This document shows positions 15,467-24,115 of a stretch of DNA of 64,000 nucleotides, in pieces; the stretch's first letter is position 1, and the number at the start of each line of letters is the position of its first letter. The position numbers were made by a program, and so were the translations under genes. The notes below the pieces were generated by a model. It did not search any database. It saw only the letters and a program-made list of their open reading frames with translations, and was not told where the DNA came from. The DNA is from Micromonospora trifolii (GTDB taxonomy: Bacteria > Actinomycetota > Actinomycetes > Mycobacteriales > Micromonosporaceae): positions 62,001-126,000 of the forward strand of contig NZ_JAKKFD010000027.1 in assembly GCF_022229005.1 (NCBI RefSeq). Reading direction: 5' to 3'.

Positions 15467-16435
15467 ATGCGCGAGGTCGATGTCGCCGTGATCGGGGCCG
15501 GTCCGGCCGGTCTCTTCGCCGCGTACTACGCCGGGTTCCGAGGGCTGTCGGTGGCGGTGATCGACGCGTTGCCAGAGCCGGGTGGTCAGGTCACCGCCAT
15601 GTACCCGGAGAAGCTGATTCTCGACGTCGCTGGCTTCCCCGCGGTCAAGGGCCGCGACCTGGTGGCCAACCTGGTGGCCCAGGCAGCCCCGTTCGGTCCG
15701 CAGTACCTGCTCGGCACCCGGGCCGAGAAGCTCGCGTACGCCGACGGTAGCCCGGTGCTCGGCCTGGCCGGTGGCGAGCAGCTCGCGTGCGGCGCGATAG
15801 TGGTCACCGGCGGGCTCGGCAGCTTCAGCCCCCGGCCGTTGCCGTGCGCCGACGGCGCCCCCGGCTCGGGGATCGTCTACTTCGTGACCGAGCCGACCGA
15901 GCTGACCGATCGGGACGTGCTGATCGTCGGTGGCGGCGACTCCGCCTTCGACTGGGCGCTGACGCTGCAACCACTGGCCCGGTCGGTGACAGTGGTGCAC
16001 CGTCGGGAGAAGTTCCGGGCCCACGCCTCGACGGTCGCCCGGGTGCTCTCCCTACCGGTGCGGGTAGTGGTCAACGCCGAGGTCACCAGGCTGCTCGGGG
16101 ACGGCGCGGTGACCGGTGCCGAGGTGACAGTGCGCGGCGGCGCGACCGAGACGGTGCCGGTGGACACCGTGGTGGCAGCCCTCGGCTTCACCGCCGACCT
16201 GGGTCCGCTCGCCGAGTGGGGGCTACGGCTGGACCGCCGGCACATCCTGGTCGACAGCGCGATGGCCACCAACCTGCCCCGGGTCTTCGCGGCGGGTGAC
16301 ATCACCGAATACCCGGGCAAGGTCCGCCTGATCGCCACCGGCTTCGGTGAGGCGGCGACGGCGGTCAACAACGCGGCAGTGGCCATCGACCCGAGCGCCC
16401 ACCTCTTTCCCGGGCACTCCTCCGACGCCGGCTGA
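15467..16435 (+). CDS. ferredoxin/flavodoxin--NADP+ reductase, thioredoxin-reductase-like type
   Basis: A 322-residue flavoprotein transferring electrons between NADPH and ferredoxin-type carriers. The FAD motif VAVIGAGPAGLFAAYYA is at 6-22, the NADP motif VLIVGGGDSAFDWAL near residue 150, and the second FAD motif VFAAGDITEYPGK near 275. The CxxC of true thioredoxin reductases is absent, which points to the YumC-type FNR. The ATG at 15467 is preferred over the GTG at 15443. It stands alone between the rhomboid and the Asp-box protein. Confidence 0.87.
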   Translation: MREVDVAVIGAGPAGLFAAYYAGFRGLSVAVIDALPEPGGQVTAMYPEKLILDVAGFPAVKGRDLVANLVAQAAPFGPQYLLGTRAEKLAYADGSPVLGLAGGEQLACGAIVVTGGLGSFSPRPLPCADGAPGSGIVYFVTEPTELTDRDVLIVGGGDSAFDWALTLQPLARSVTVVHRREKFRAHASTVARVLSLPVRVVVNAEVTRLLGDGAVTGAEVTVRGGATETVPVDTVVAALGFTADLGPLAEWGLRLDRRHILVDSAMATNLPRVFAAGDITEYPGKVRLIATGFGEAATAVNNAAVAIDPSAHLFPGHSSDAG

Positions 16436-16500
16436 GCGTCGGTATCGGACCCAGACCGACCTGAGTCCGGATCGAGACGGGTCGACCCGATCCTGAGGGG

Positions 16501-18183
16501 ATGACGGGTTCCGAGACACCGCACGACGGCGCACCCACCACGCTGTCCTGGCTCTGCCACCCCGCCACAGTGTTCGCGCTGGTCCTGCTGCTGGTCAACG
16601 ACCATGTGCTGAAGGCGGCCTTCCCCGGCCCGGTGACCGGCAAGCTGAGCGACGTCGCCGGCCTGGTGCTCGCCCCGCCGCTGGTCGCGGTGCTGCTGAC
16701 CCTCCTGGTGCCACGGCTGCCGTCCCGGGCCGCCGCGGTGGCCGGCCTGGTCGCCGTGGGCGCCGGGTTCGCTGTCGTCAAATCCAGCGGGTACGCCGCC
16801 GAACTCGCCTCCTCCGCCTGGACCGTGCTGGCCGGGCCGTCGCTGGTCCGGGCCGACTGGACCGACCTGCTCACCCTTCCGGCGCTCGGCCTGGCCTGGT
16901 GGAGTTGGACGCGGTCACGTCGCCGCCCGGTGCGTCGACGGGCCGCCCGGCTGGTCCGGCTGCTGGTGATGCTGCCACCGGCGGTGCTGGCGGTGGCCGC
17001 GACCAGCGCCGTCTACTACCCCTACGCGGTGGGCACAGCGATGCTCGACGGTCACCCGGCTATCTCGTCCGGCTCGGGATACAGCAGTAGGGACTGGCCC
17101 ACCGGGCCCGCCGACGGGCAGTGGTCGATCAGCGAGGACCGGGGAACCACCTGGCGGCCCGCCACCGACGCCGAGGAACGGCGGTTGTCCCGCCCGGACG
17201 CCGGGCAGCGGCAGGCGTGCGTGCCGGCCGAACCTCAGCGGTGCTACCGGGTGGTCGCCGGGCACCTGCGGGTGGAGCAGAGCGACGACGCCGGTGCGAC
17301 GTGGCGGGTGGCCTGGGAGGTGTCGGACGCGCGCCGTGAGGAGTTGGCCCGACGGTCCTACAACCCGGGCGACATCCACCGGCACTTCGCTTCCCGGGAT
17401 CTGATCGTCTATCCCGCTGCGGACGGCGGCCACGAGGTGCTCGTCGCCAACGGTCGGGACGGCGTCCTGCGCCGGACCTCGGACGGTGGGTGGCGGCGGG
17501 ACGGCTTCCTCGACCAGCGGGATCCAGAGGAGTACCGCTGGGAAGAACCACCCCCGCTGGACGGCGGCGGCCCCGGCGACCGCCAGACGGATCTGCTGCT
17601 CGTCGTGGCGCTAGCGCTGACCCTCGGCTGCGCGGTCACCGTGCTCGCCGGCCACCTGGCGATCCGCCACGGTGGAGGTCCGCGCTGGTGGGGGATCGCC
17701 GGAAGTGCGTCGATGCTTGTCGCGGGGATCGTGTTGGCCGCCGTGTGGGAGCGCGACGATGACAGCGGCACGTCCCTGGCCCTGCTGCTCTTCGTCCTGC
17801 CGGTGGGCGTCCTGACGACGGCGGCCCTGATCATCCGAGCCTCCTACCAGGGTGCGCTCGCCCGGTGGATCAGGTGGGCCCTGACCGGGCTCCTGCTCAC
17901 CGCGCTCCTGTCCGGGCTGCCGTTGGTCGGTTGGCTGTACGGCACGCCGTCGCAGACCCGCTTCGCGGTGGCGCTTGCCCTGCTGGCCGTCGTGCCGGGT
18001 GTGCTGCTGGCCATTCGGATCGCCGGGATGGTCGACCCGGCCCGCGCGTTCGAGCGCCGGTACCCGCCGCGTCCGCCCTACCTGCCCTATCCGCACGGGC
18101 CCTACCCGCCGGGCCCGCCGGCGGTGCCTGACCCGCCCTACCCGTCAGCGGGGTTGGGGCAGGCCGATCAGGTCGGCCAGTAG
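16501..18183 (+). CDS. large membrane protein with Asp-box-like exterior domain
   Basis: A 560-residue protein. Membrane helices lie in the first 185 residues; the segment VNDHVLKAAFPGPVTGKLSD near 32-51 is a signature seen in other bacterial membrane proteins of unknown function. An extracytoplasmic domain (about 190-345) has Asp-box-like units SEDRGTTW, SDDAGATW and TSDGGW, typical of beta-propeller blades. About five more helices and a Pro/Tyr-rich cytoplasmic tail follow. The ATG at 16501 has GAGGGG abutting it, so the start is not certain. The 3' end overlaps the convergent TetR gene by 39 nt. Function unknown. Confidence 0.75.
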   Translation: MTGSETPHDGAPTTLSWLCHPATVFALVLLLVNDHVLKAAFPGPVTGKLSDVAGLVLAPPLVAVLLTLLVPRLPSRAAAVAGLVAVGAGFAVVKSSGYAAELASSAWTVLAGPSLVRADWTDLLTLPALGLAWWSWTRSRRRPVRRRAARLVRLLVMLPPAVLAVAATSAVYYPYAVGTAMLDGHPAISSGSGYSSRDWPTGPADGQWSISEDRGTTWRPATDAEERRLSRPDAGQRQACVPAEPQRCYRVVAGHLRVEQSDDAGATWRVAWEVSDARREELARRSYNPGDIHRHFASRDLIVYPAADGGHEVLVANGRDGVLRRTSDGGWRRDGFLDQRDPEEYRWEEPPPLDGGGPGDRQTDLLLVVALALTLGCAVTVLAGHLAIRHGGGPRWWGIAGSASMLVAGIVLAAVWERDDDSGTSLALLLFVLPVGVLTTAALIIRASYQGALARWIRWALTGLLLTALLSGLPLVGWLYGTPSQTRFAVALALLAVVPGVLLAIRIAGMVDPARAFERRYPPRPPYLPYPHGPYPPGPPAVPDPPYPSAGLGQADQVGQ

Positions 18184-18843
18184 CCCAACCTGGTGGTCGA
18201 AGTACTCGTCCCGATGCGCGACGGTCTGGTTGAGTCGACCGAACAGCTCGAAACTGATCAACCCGAAGAGCTGGGTCCAGCCAGCCATGCCCCGGGCCAG
18301 CAGGGCGGGGGGAATGCCGGTGAAGAAGACGTCGGCCAGCTCGGTCAGGTCGTCGTGCAGCGGCGTCGACAGTTCATCGGCGGGGGGTGGGCTGAGCAGG
18401 CCGGTCTCCAGCCCTTCTCGAAGCAGGCCGACAAGGGTCAGTGGGGGGCGCTGGGCCGGGCTGACGGTGTCGTCAGGGGCGGCGTACCCGGGGACCGGGC
18501 TGCCGTAGAGCAGCGCGTACTCGGCGGGGTGGGTGAGCGCCCAGTCCCGGGCCGCCCGGCACGCCGCATGCCAGCGGGCGCGAAGGTCGAGCCGGTCGGG
18601 GCCGGCGGCAGCCGCCTCCACCGCGTCGCCAAGTGCGTTGTACGCCTCGATGATCAGCGCAGTGAGCAGGTCGTCACGGCTCGGAAAGTAGCGGTAGATG
18701 GCGGACGAGACCATGCCCATGTCCCGAGCCACCGCGCGGAGGGAGAGGTTCGCGCCGTCGGTGGCGAGGTGTTGGCGGGCGACCGTTTTGATCTCGTCGA
18801 GCATTTCGGCGCGGACCCTGGCGCGTATCGAGGAAGCGGGCAT
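18145..18843 (-). CDS. TetR/AcrR family transcriptional regulator
   Basis: A 232-residue repressor-type protein. The N-terminal TetR helix-turn-helix (about 20-62) ends with the typical AIYRYFPSRDDLL recognition helix and turn; the C-terminal ligand-binding domain resembles the WHG type (RARWHAACRAARDWALTHPAEYALLYGSP). The gene is divergent from an NAD-dependent epimerase-like gene. Two palindromes in the spacer are probable operators for this protein. The ligand is unknown. Confidence 0.93.
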   Translation of the reverse strand: MPASSIRARVRAEMLDEIKTVARQHLATDGANLSLRAVARDMGMVSSAIYRYFPSRDDLLTALIIEAYNALGDAVEAAAAGPDRLDLRARWHAACRAARDWALTHPAEYALLYGSPVPGYAAPDDTVSPAQRPPLTLVGLLREGLETGLLSPPPADELSTPLHDDLTELADVFFTGIPPALLARGMAGWTQLFGLISFELFGRLNQTVAHRDEYFDHQVGLLADLIGLPQPR

Positions 18844-18883
18844 GGAGTCAGTCTGTCATTGATTGAAGCGCCAATCCAAAAAG

Positions 18884-18952
18884 AGAGCACTGCTCTTGAC
18901 GCGGCGGTGTTGGCGGGTCATGCTGGGTGAGCAAACGAGAGCAATGCTCTCG
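18884..18952. promoter_or_regulatory. paired TetR operators and promoter
   Basis: Box 1, AGAGCAcTGCTCT, is at 18884-18896 and box 2, CGAGAGCAATGCTCTCG, at 18936-18952 (perfect 8-bp arms); both are palindromes with the core AGAGCAnTGCTCT, centres 54 bp apart. TTGACG at 18896-18901, 17 nt and CATGCT at 18919-18924 form a plausible promoter for the epimerase gene, with the -35 touching box 1. Binding by the adjacent TetR protein is inferred. Confidence 0.8.
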
Positions 18953-18982
18953 ACTCATATCACCGCTTCCAGGGAGCTCCCC

Positions 18983-19894
18983 ATGGCACTGCACGTGATC
19001 GTCGGCGCCGGCCCGGTCGGCACCGCGACCGCCCACCTTCTCGCCGACCGAGGTGAGCGGGTTCGGGTGATCAGCCGCCGGGGCGCCGGGCCGGAACACC
19101 CGTCCATCGAACGGATCGCCGCCGACGCCGCCGACCGGCTCAGCGTGCTGACCGACGGCGCGCAGGCGTTGTACAACTGTGCGAGCCCGGCCTACCACCG
19201 CTGGCCCGTCGACTGGCCGCCGCTGGCCGGTGCCCTGCTCGCCGCCGCCGAGCGGACCGGCGCGGTGCTCGCCACGGTCGGCAACCTCTACGGGTACGGA
19301 CCCGTCGGCGGCCCGATGACCGAGCAGACCCCACTGGCGGCCACCGGCACCAAGGGTCGGGTACGCAACCGGATGTGGGCCGACGCGCTCGCCGCCCACC
19401 GCGCCGGTCGGGCTCGGGTCACCGAAGTACGCGGCTCGGACTACTTCGGTGTCGGCGGCACCTCGCTGGCGATGATGGTGCTGCCCCGGGTGCTCGCCGG
19501 GCAGCGGGTCTTCCTACCCGTCGACTGGGACGCGCCGCACACCTGGACGTACATCCCGGACGTCGCCCGTACCCTCGTCGCCGCCGCCACCGACCCGCGG
19601 GCCTGGGGTCGGGCCTGGCATGTGCCGAGCGCGCCGGCAGCGTCGATGCGTGAGCTGGCCACCCGTGTGGCGGCATTGGCCGGCGTGCCCGTGCCGAGGC
19701 TGATCCGGATGCCCTACCCGGTGCTGTGGCTGGGCGGCCTGGCCAGCCCCCTCACCCGCGAACTGCGGGAGACCGCGTACCAGTTCGATCGCCCATTCCT
19801 GATGGAGTCGGTCGCTGCCACGGCGGCCCTGGGTATCGAGCCCACCCCGCTGGAAAGCGCGCTGACGGAGACCGTCGAGGCCCTGCGTCGCTGA
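18983..19894 (+). CDS. NAD-dependent epimerase/reductase (extended SDR)
   Basis: A 303-residue Rossmann-fold protein with the NAD(P) motif VIVGAGPVGTATAHLLADRG near residues 5-24 and an extended-SDR layout. In place of the usual YxxxK motif it shows GRVRNRMWADALAA, so the classical active site is altered, as in atypical SDR enzymes. The ATG at 18983 has AGGGAG 6-12 nt upstream; the open frame extends further but crosses the operators. It is probably the regulated target of the divergent TetR gene. Substrate unknown. Confidence 0.85.
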   Translation: MALHVIVGAGPVGTATAHLLADRGERVRVISRRGAGPEHPSIERIAADAADRLSVLTDGAQALYNCASPAYHRWPVDWPPLAGALLAAAERTGAVLATVGNLYGYGPVGGPMTEQTPLAATGTKGRVRNRMWADALAAHRAGRARVTEVRGSDYFGVGGTSLAMMVLPRVLAGQRVFLPVDWDAPHTWTYIPDVARTLVAAATDPRAWGRAWHVPSAPAASMRELATRVAALAGVPVPRLIRMPYPVLWLGGLASPLTRELRETAYQFDRPFLMESVAATAALGIEPTPLESALTETVEALRR

Positions 19895-19911
19895 ACCCGC
19901 GCCCTTCCCGT

Positions 19912-19946
19912 CGCCGGCCCGCTGATACCTCAGCGGCGGGCCGGCG
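19912..19946. terminator. convergent hairpin terminator
   Basis: CGCCGGCCCGCTGA pairs with TCAGCGG-cgg-GCCGGCG (one 3-nt bulge, 4-nt loop). The right arm runs into the end of the DMT transporter gene. Confidence 0.6.
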
Positions 19947-20901
19947 GGGCGAGCGCGGCGATCAGCACCGCCACCATGGTCAGCGCCGCCCCGAGCAGGG
20001 TGTTCACACCGGGGTGTGAGGCCGCCGTGGGGAGGACGAGGTCCAGCAGGACGGCGCCCACGATCTGTCCGGCGATGGTGGCCAGGCCGAGCAGCAGCAC
20101 ACCTGTGAAGCGCACGATCGCGGCGGCGATCGCGATGAACACGATGCCGATCGGGCCGCCCAGGTAGAACCACGGCTCGGTCGGCAGGTGACCGCCGGGC
20201 CAGCCGCGTACGGCGATGTCGATCGCGAACGCGACGAGCAGTGTGACAGTGCCGACGGCGAAGTTGACGAGCGTGGCGGTCAACGCGCTGTCGGCCGCCG
20301 CCCGGACCCGGCCGTTGACGGCCTGCTGCCAGGCGATGCCCACCCCGGCGAGCAGCGGCAGCAGGGCCAGCGCCAGCGCGCCCGGGTCGCCGAGTCGGTC
20401 GCCGACCGCCAGACCGACCGCCAGCACTGTGAGCACCGCGCCGGCCAGCCGCTGCCGGGTCACCGGCTGCCGGCCGGTCGGCCCGATCCCGGCCCGGTCA
20501 ACGGCGAGGCTGCTGCCGGTCTGCCCGGCGACCACCGCCACTGTGAAGACCGCCACGCCCAACGTGCCGATGGTGAGCCCCTGGGTGGCCACCAGGAACG
20601 CCCCGCACATCCCACCGAGGCACTGCCACGGCCGTAGCGTGCCCGTGCGCAGGGCCTTCCGCGTCGCGACCAACCCTCGCCGACCACCGGGGGTGGCGGG
20701 CACCAGCACCAGCAGCACCAGCAGGCCGATGCCGAACGAGACGACAGCGGCGGCGAAACCGTCGTCGAGGCGTACCCCCAGCTCGCCGTTGATGCGCGAC
20801 TGCACCGCCACAGCGACCCCGGAGGCCGACGCCAGCGCGACGCCGGTGATCCGGCGGGCGGCCGACAGGGTCTGCGGGGTCGCCGTGTCGGCGGTTGTCA
20901 C
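19930..20901 (-). CDS. DMT family (YdcZ/DUF606-type) transporter
   Basis: A 323-residue protein with about ten membrane helices arranged as two homologous halves of roughly five (first half to about residue 150; second from TRQRLAGAVLTVLAVGLAVG). The small-residue-rich helices and the QxxxNxxL-like motifs (VQSRINGELG; WQQAVNGRVR) repeated in each half are typical of fused YdcZ-type members of the drug/metabolite transporter superfamily. The GTG at 20901 overlaps the glpX stop as GTGA, so it is coupled to glpX. Substrate unknown. Confidence 0.85.
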   Translation of the reverse strand: MTTADTATPQTLSAARRITGVALASASGVAVAVQSRINGELGVRLDDGFAAAVVSFGIGLLVLLVLVPATPGGRRGLVATRKALRTGTLRPWQCLGGMCGAFLVATQGLTIGTLGVAVFTVAVVAGQTGSSLAVDRAGIGPTGRQPVTRQRLAGAVLTVLAVGLAVGDRLGDPGALALALLPLLAGVGIAWQQAVNGRVRAAADSALTATLVNFAVGTVTLLVAFAIDIAVRGWPGGHLPTEPWFYLGGPIGIVFIAIAAAIVRFTGVLLLGLATIAGQIVGAVLLDLVLPTAASHPGVNTLLGAALTMVAVLIAALAPPARR

Positions 20902-21929
20902 TCCTGCTCGGCCAGCGGACGACCATCGAAGTCGACCGCCGAGTAGAGCGCCAGCTTCTCCAGCCGGTGGTACGAGTCGATCACCCGGATGGTGCCGCTC
21001 TTCGAGCGCATCACTATCGACTGGGTGTATGCGCCGCCGGCCCGGTAACGCACCCCGCGCAGCAGGTCGCCGGAGGTGACGCCGGTCGCCACGAAGAAGC
21101 AGTTGTCGCCGGTGACCAGATCATCGGTGCCCAGCACCCGGTCCAGGTCGTGCCCGGCGGCGATCGCCTTCTCCCGCTCCTGCTCGTCGCGCGGCCAGAG
21201 CTTGGCCTGCATCGCACCGCCCATGCACTTCAGCGCGCACGCGGAGATGATGCCCTCCGGCGTGCCGCCGATGCCCATCAGCACGTCCACGTCCGACTCG
21301 CCACGGGCGGCGGCGATGGAGCCCGCGATGTCGCCGTCGGAGATGAACCGGATCCCCGCCCCGGTCCGGCGGATCTGCGCGACCAGGTCGTCGTGGCGGC
21401 TCCGGTCCAGCACGCAGACTGTCACCTCGGAGATGTCGGTGCCCTTGACCTTGGCGATCCGGCGCAGGTTCTCCGCCACGCCGGCGTTGATGTCGATCAC
21501 GTCGGCGTACGCCGGCCCGACGGCGAGCTTCTCCATGTAGAACACGGCGCTGGGGTCGAACATCGCACCCCGCTCGGACACGGCGAGCACCGCCACCGCG
21601 TTCGGCATGCCCTTGCTCATCAGGGTGGTGCCGTCCACCGGGTCGACGGCGACGTCCACCTCCGGGCCCGTGCCGTCGCCGACCTGTTCGCCGTTGAAGA
21701 GCATCGGGGCGTTGTCCTTCTCGCCCTCGCCGATCACCACCACACCGCGCATCTGGATCGAGTTGATCAGCTTGCGCATCGCGTCGACGGCGGCCCCGTC
21801 GCCGCCCTCCTTGTCGCCCCGACCGACCCACCGGCCGGCGGCCATCGCCGCGGCCTCGGTGACCCGGACCAGGTCGAGGGCAAGGTTTCGGTCGAGATCC
21901 TGTGGGATCCGCGTCCTGGTGTTCGTCAT
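20898..21929 (-). CDS. glpX: class II fructose-1,6-bisphosphatase
   Basis: Hydrolyses fructose-1,6-bisphosphate to fructose-6-phosphate, a key gluconeogenic step. The 343-residue length is standard. GEGEKDNAPML (near residue 67) and DVAVDPVDGTTLMSKG (near 89) form the metal site; GTPEGIISACALKCMGG near 202 is the GlpX signature. The ATG at 21929 has AGGAGG 8-13 nt upstream. This is the typical sole FBPase of actinobacteria. Its stop overlaps the DMT transporter start. Confidence 0.97.
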   Translation of the reverse strand: MTNTRTRIPQDLDRNLALDLVRVTEAAAMAAGRWVGRGDKEGGDGAAVDAMRKLINSIQMRGVVVIGEGEKDNAPMLFNGEQVGDGTGPEVDVAVDPVDGTTLMSKGMPNAVAVLAVSERGAMFDPSAVFYMEKLAVGPAYADVIDINAGVAENLRRIAKVKGTDISEVTVCVLDRSRHDDLVAQIRRTGAGIRFISDGDIAGSIAAARGESDVDVLMGIGGTPEGIISACALKCMGGAMQAKLWPRDEQEREKAIAAGHDLDRVLGTDDLVTGDNCFFVATGVTSGDLLRGVRYRAGGAYTQSIVMRSKSGTIRVIDSYHRLEKLALYSAVDFDGRPLAEQE

Positions 21930-22088
21930 GACGGCTACTCCTCCTCGCGACGGTGCGGGGACGACCGGCGGCGGGGAGGCCCCCACTGCCGGCTTTGTCG
22001 CTGATCCTCACACGATGGCCGACCGGGCGTCGGCGCGGGGCGGTGATGGCCCGGATACCGCCGGTCGGGCGGCTGCGAAGATAGCGGG

Positions 22089-22736
22089 GTGGAACCCGCA
22101 CAGCCAGCCGACCGCGTACCCGCCGACAGCACGCCGCCCGACGGTCAGCCGCCGGCCGACGTCCCCGCCGGGCACGGTGGTGAGCCCGCCGCGACCGATC
22201 CGACCCCACCGAGGCCGGCGGCGTCCGGCAAGTCCGAGCGGTCGCCGAAGGACATGGCGATCTCACTGCTGGTGCTGCTCGTCCCGATCGCGCTGCTGCT
22301 GGCGTTCTACCGGGGATTCCTCGGTGGTGACCAGGCCACCACAGTTGATCCGGCGCCCGCCATCGAGCAGGCCCGCTCGGCGAACGTCTTTCCGGTGACC
22401 CAGCCGCAGGGGCTCGGCTCCGACTGGACGACGGTCAGCGCCCGCTACCAGACCGTCGAGGGCGGTGCGAACCTGCGACTCGGCTACCTCACTCCGGAGG
22501 GGCGGGGCGTCCAACTGTTGCAGAGCAGCGTCCCGGCGGACCGTCTGCTCCCCGCCGAGCTGACCAGTCAGAGCCAGCCGCAGGGCCCCACCGAGCTGGC
22601 CGGGCGCACCTGGCAGCTCTACACGGCCCGGGGCAACCAGCAGGCGCTGGTCCTGCTGGAACCGACCCGCACGGTGATCGTCGTGGGCGACGCCCGGGAC
22701 AACGAACTCCGCGAACTGGCCGGCTCGCTGCGCTGA
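22089..22736 (+). CDS. DUF4245 domain-containing membrane-anchored protein
   Basis: A 215-residue protein. The first 55 residues are Pro/Ala-rich and cytoplasmic, one helix follows (about 57-76, MAISLLVLLVPIALLLAFYR), then an exterior DUF4245 domain (about 90-215). It is divergent from glpX, the conserved actinobacterial pairing (Rv1099c/Rv1100). The GTG at 22089 has no clear ribosome-binding site. Function of the family is unknown. Confidence 0.85.
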   Translation: MEPAQPADRVPADSTPPDGQPPADVPAGHGGEPAATDPTPPRPAASGKSERSPKDMAISLLVLLVPIALLLAFYRGFLGGDQATTVDPAPAIEQARSANVFPVTQPQGLGSDWTTVSARYQTVEGGANLRLGYLTPEGRGVQLLQSSVPADRLLPAELTSQSQPQGPTELAGRTWQLYTARGNQQALVLLEPTRTVIVVGDARDNELRELAGSLR

Positions 22737-22944
22737 CCGGACCTGGTGGTCGCTGGCTCCGCTGGCACCAAATCTGGGCAACCGGTCCGAAGGGTGATTG
22801 TCCGACGCGTCGACAGGGAACAAGGAAGCTGTGATCCGGGCGCGCTGCTCGGCCCGGATCGCGCGACGCAGCCGACGGTGCTGCTGCGTCGCCGGAGTTT
22901 CCGGCGCCGTCCAGGTCGTCGGGTGACCCCCTTGGGAGACACGT
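22737..22944 (+). promoter_or_regulatory. structured 5' leader of lipoprotein gene
   Basis: This spacer contains three consecutive perfect stem-loops: GATCCGGGC/GCCCGGATC at 22833-22841 and 22852-22860, GCGACGCAGC/GCTGCGTCGC at 22863-22872 and 22883-22892, and GCCGGA-gtt-TCCGGC at 22891-22905, which overlaps the foot of stem 2 by 2 nt. A candidate ECF-sigma-type promoter, GGCAACC (22777-22783), 16 nt, GTCC (22800-22803), lies upstream. A GGGAG ribosome-binding site precedes the ATG at 22945. It may be a regulatory RNA; no known riboswitch class was recognised. Confidence 0.45.
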
Positions 22945-23805
22945 ATGACTGTTCGACGACTCGGCGCCGGCCTGGTAGCCGCCGCTCTGATCACGCCCGC
23001 ACTGGCCGCCTGCGCCAGCGGAACCGGCACTGGATCGACGCCGTCCCCGACGGTGAGCGCGTCCGGCACGGCGAGCCCGTCCGGTACGGCGGGCCCGTCC
23101 GGAGCCCCGGTGGCGGGCGACGCCAAGCAGGCACTGCTCGACTCCACCAAGGAGATCAGCAACGGGAACTTCCGGTTCAGCCTGGCCGGTGCCGGCTCGA
23201 CGGCGGAAGGGCTGGTGCACCAGCCGAGCCAGAGCGCGGCGATGAAGATCGCGATCGGTGGCCCCTCGTCCGACCTGGCGATGAAGCTCGACGTGGTCCA
23301 CTACAAGCCGGACAGCTGGGTCAAGCTGGAGCTGACCGGCCCCACCGCCGACAGCCTGCCCGCCATCAAGCAGCTCAACCTCGGCAAGTACCAGCACCTC
23401 GACCAGAACCGGATCAAGGGCAACCGCAACCTCGGCTTCGACTTCGAGAAGGTCGACCCGGCCGGTAGCGCGGTGCTCACCCAGGGCATCACCGAGGTCC
23501 GCAGCACCGGCACCGGCGCGTACGCCGGCACCATCGACGTCACCAAGGCCGCCGAGGCGGGCTCGCTGAACGCCGCCACGATCGCCGCGCTGGGCACCCA
23601 GGCGAAGACCGTCCCGTTCACCGCGAAGGTGGACCCGCAGGGCCGGCTCAGCGAGCTGGTGCTGCAGTTGCCGGCCGCCGGCCAGACCGCGGCCCAGGAG
23701 ATCAAGATGACCTACTCCGACTACGGTGCCGCCACCGCAGCGCAAAAGCCGCCGGCGGACCAGGTCGTCGAGGCGCCGGCCGAGCTGTACAGCCTGTTCA
23801 ACTGA
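22945..23805 (+). CDS. LppX/LprAFG-type lipoprotein
   Basis: A 286-residue exported lipoprotein. The signal peptide ends in the lipobox LAAC (Cys at about residue 23), followed by a Ser/Gly/Pro/Thr-rich linker (ASGTASPSGTAGPSGAP) and a domain of about 220 residues resembling the LppX/LprG lipid-binding fold (LLDSTKEISNGNFRFSLAG; EKVDPAGSAVLTQGI). In mycobacteria such proteins carry lipoglycans or triacylglycerides to the outer envelope. The ATG has GGGAG 8-12 nt upstream. The structured leader suggests post-transcriptional or ECF-sigma control. Confidence 0.85.
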   Translation: MTVRRLGAGLVAAALITPALAACASGTGTGSTPSPTVSASGTASPSGTAGPSGAPVAGDAKQALLDSTKEISNGNFRFSLAGAGSTAEGLVHQPSQSAAMKIAIGGPSSDLAMKLDVVHYKPDSWVKLELTGPTADSLPAIKQLNLGKYQHLDQNRIKGNRNLGFDFEKVDPAGSAVLTQGITEVRSTGTGAYAGTIDVTKAAEAGSLNAATIAALGTQAKTVPFTAKVDPQGRLSELVLQLPAAGQTAAQEIKMTYSDYGAATAAQKPPADQVVEAPAELYSLFN

Positions 23806-23813
23806 CGTACCCG

Positions 23814-23839
23814 GGTGGGGCGGCTCCGGCCGCCCCACC
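23814..23839. terminator. convergent terminator with TCCG loop
   Basis: An 11-bp perfect stem GGTGGGGCGGC/GCCGCCCCACC with a 4-nt loop, between the lipoprotein and convergent xseB. Confidence 0.75.
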
Positions 23840-23848
23840 GGCGGTCGG

Positions 23849-24070
23849 TCAGGAAGCGGGCTCCTGCCGGGCGGCGTCGATCCGCGCCCGCGCACCATCC
23901 AGCCAGCGTTGACAGATCACCGCCAGCGCCTCGCCGCGCTCCCAGAGCGCCAGCGCCTCCTCCAGGGACGTGCCGCCGGCCTCCAGCCGCTCCACCACCG
24001 AGGCCAGCTCGGCGCGGGCCTGCTCGTAACTGAGCCGTTGGTCCGGCCCGGCCTTCGTGTCGTCAGTCAT
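23849..24070 (-). CDS. xseB: exodeoxyribonuclease VII small subunit
   Basis: A 73-residue all-helical subunit that binds XseA to form exonuclease VII. The conserved core YEQARAELASVVERLEAG is at about 15-32, followed by LEEALALWERGEALA. The start is ambiguous: ATG 24070 is preferred, ATG 24079 and GTG 24115 are in frame. It follows xseA directly on the same strand, the standard pair. Confidence 0.9.
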   Translation of the reverse strand: MTDDTKAGPDQRLSYEQARAELASVVERLEAGGTSLEEALALWERGEALAVICQRWLDGARARIDAARQEPAS

Positions 24071-24115
24071 CGCGTCCATCTCAGCACACCACTCCCCACC
24101 GCGCCGCGTCGCCAC

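Noticed and set aside
16478..16489. Palindrome CGGGTCGACCCG before the Asp-box protein
   Set aside because: A 12-bp GC palindrome is not rare in this composition and no second site or regulator accompanies it.
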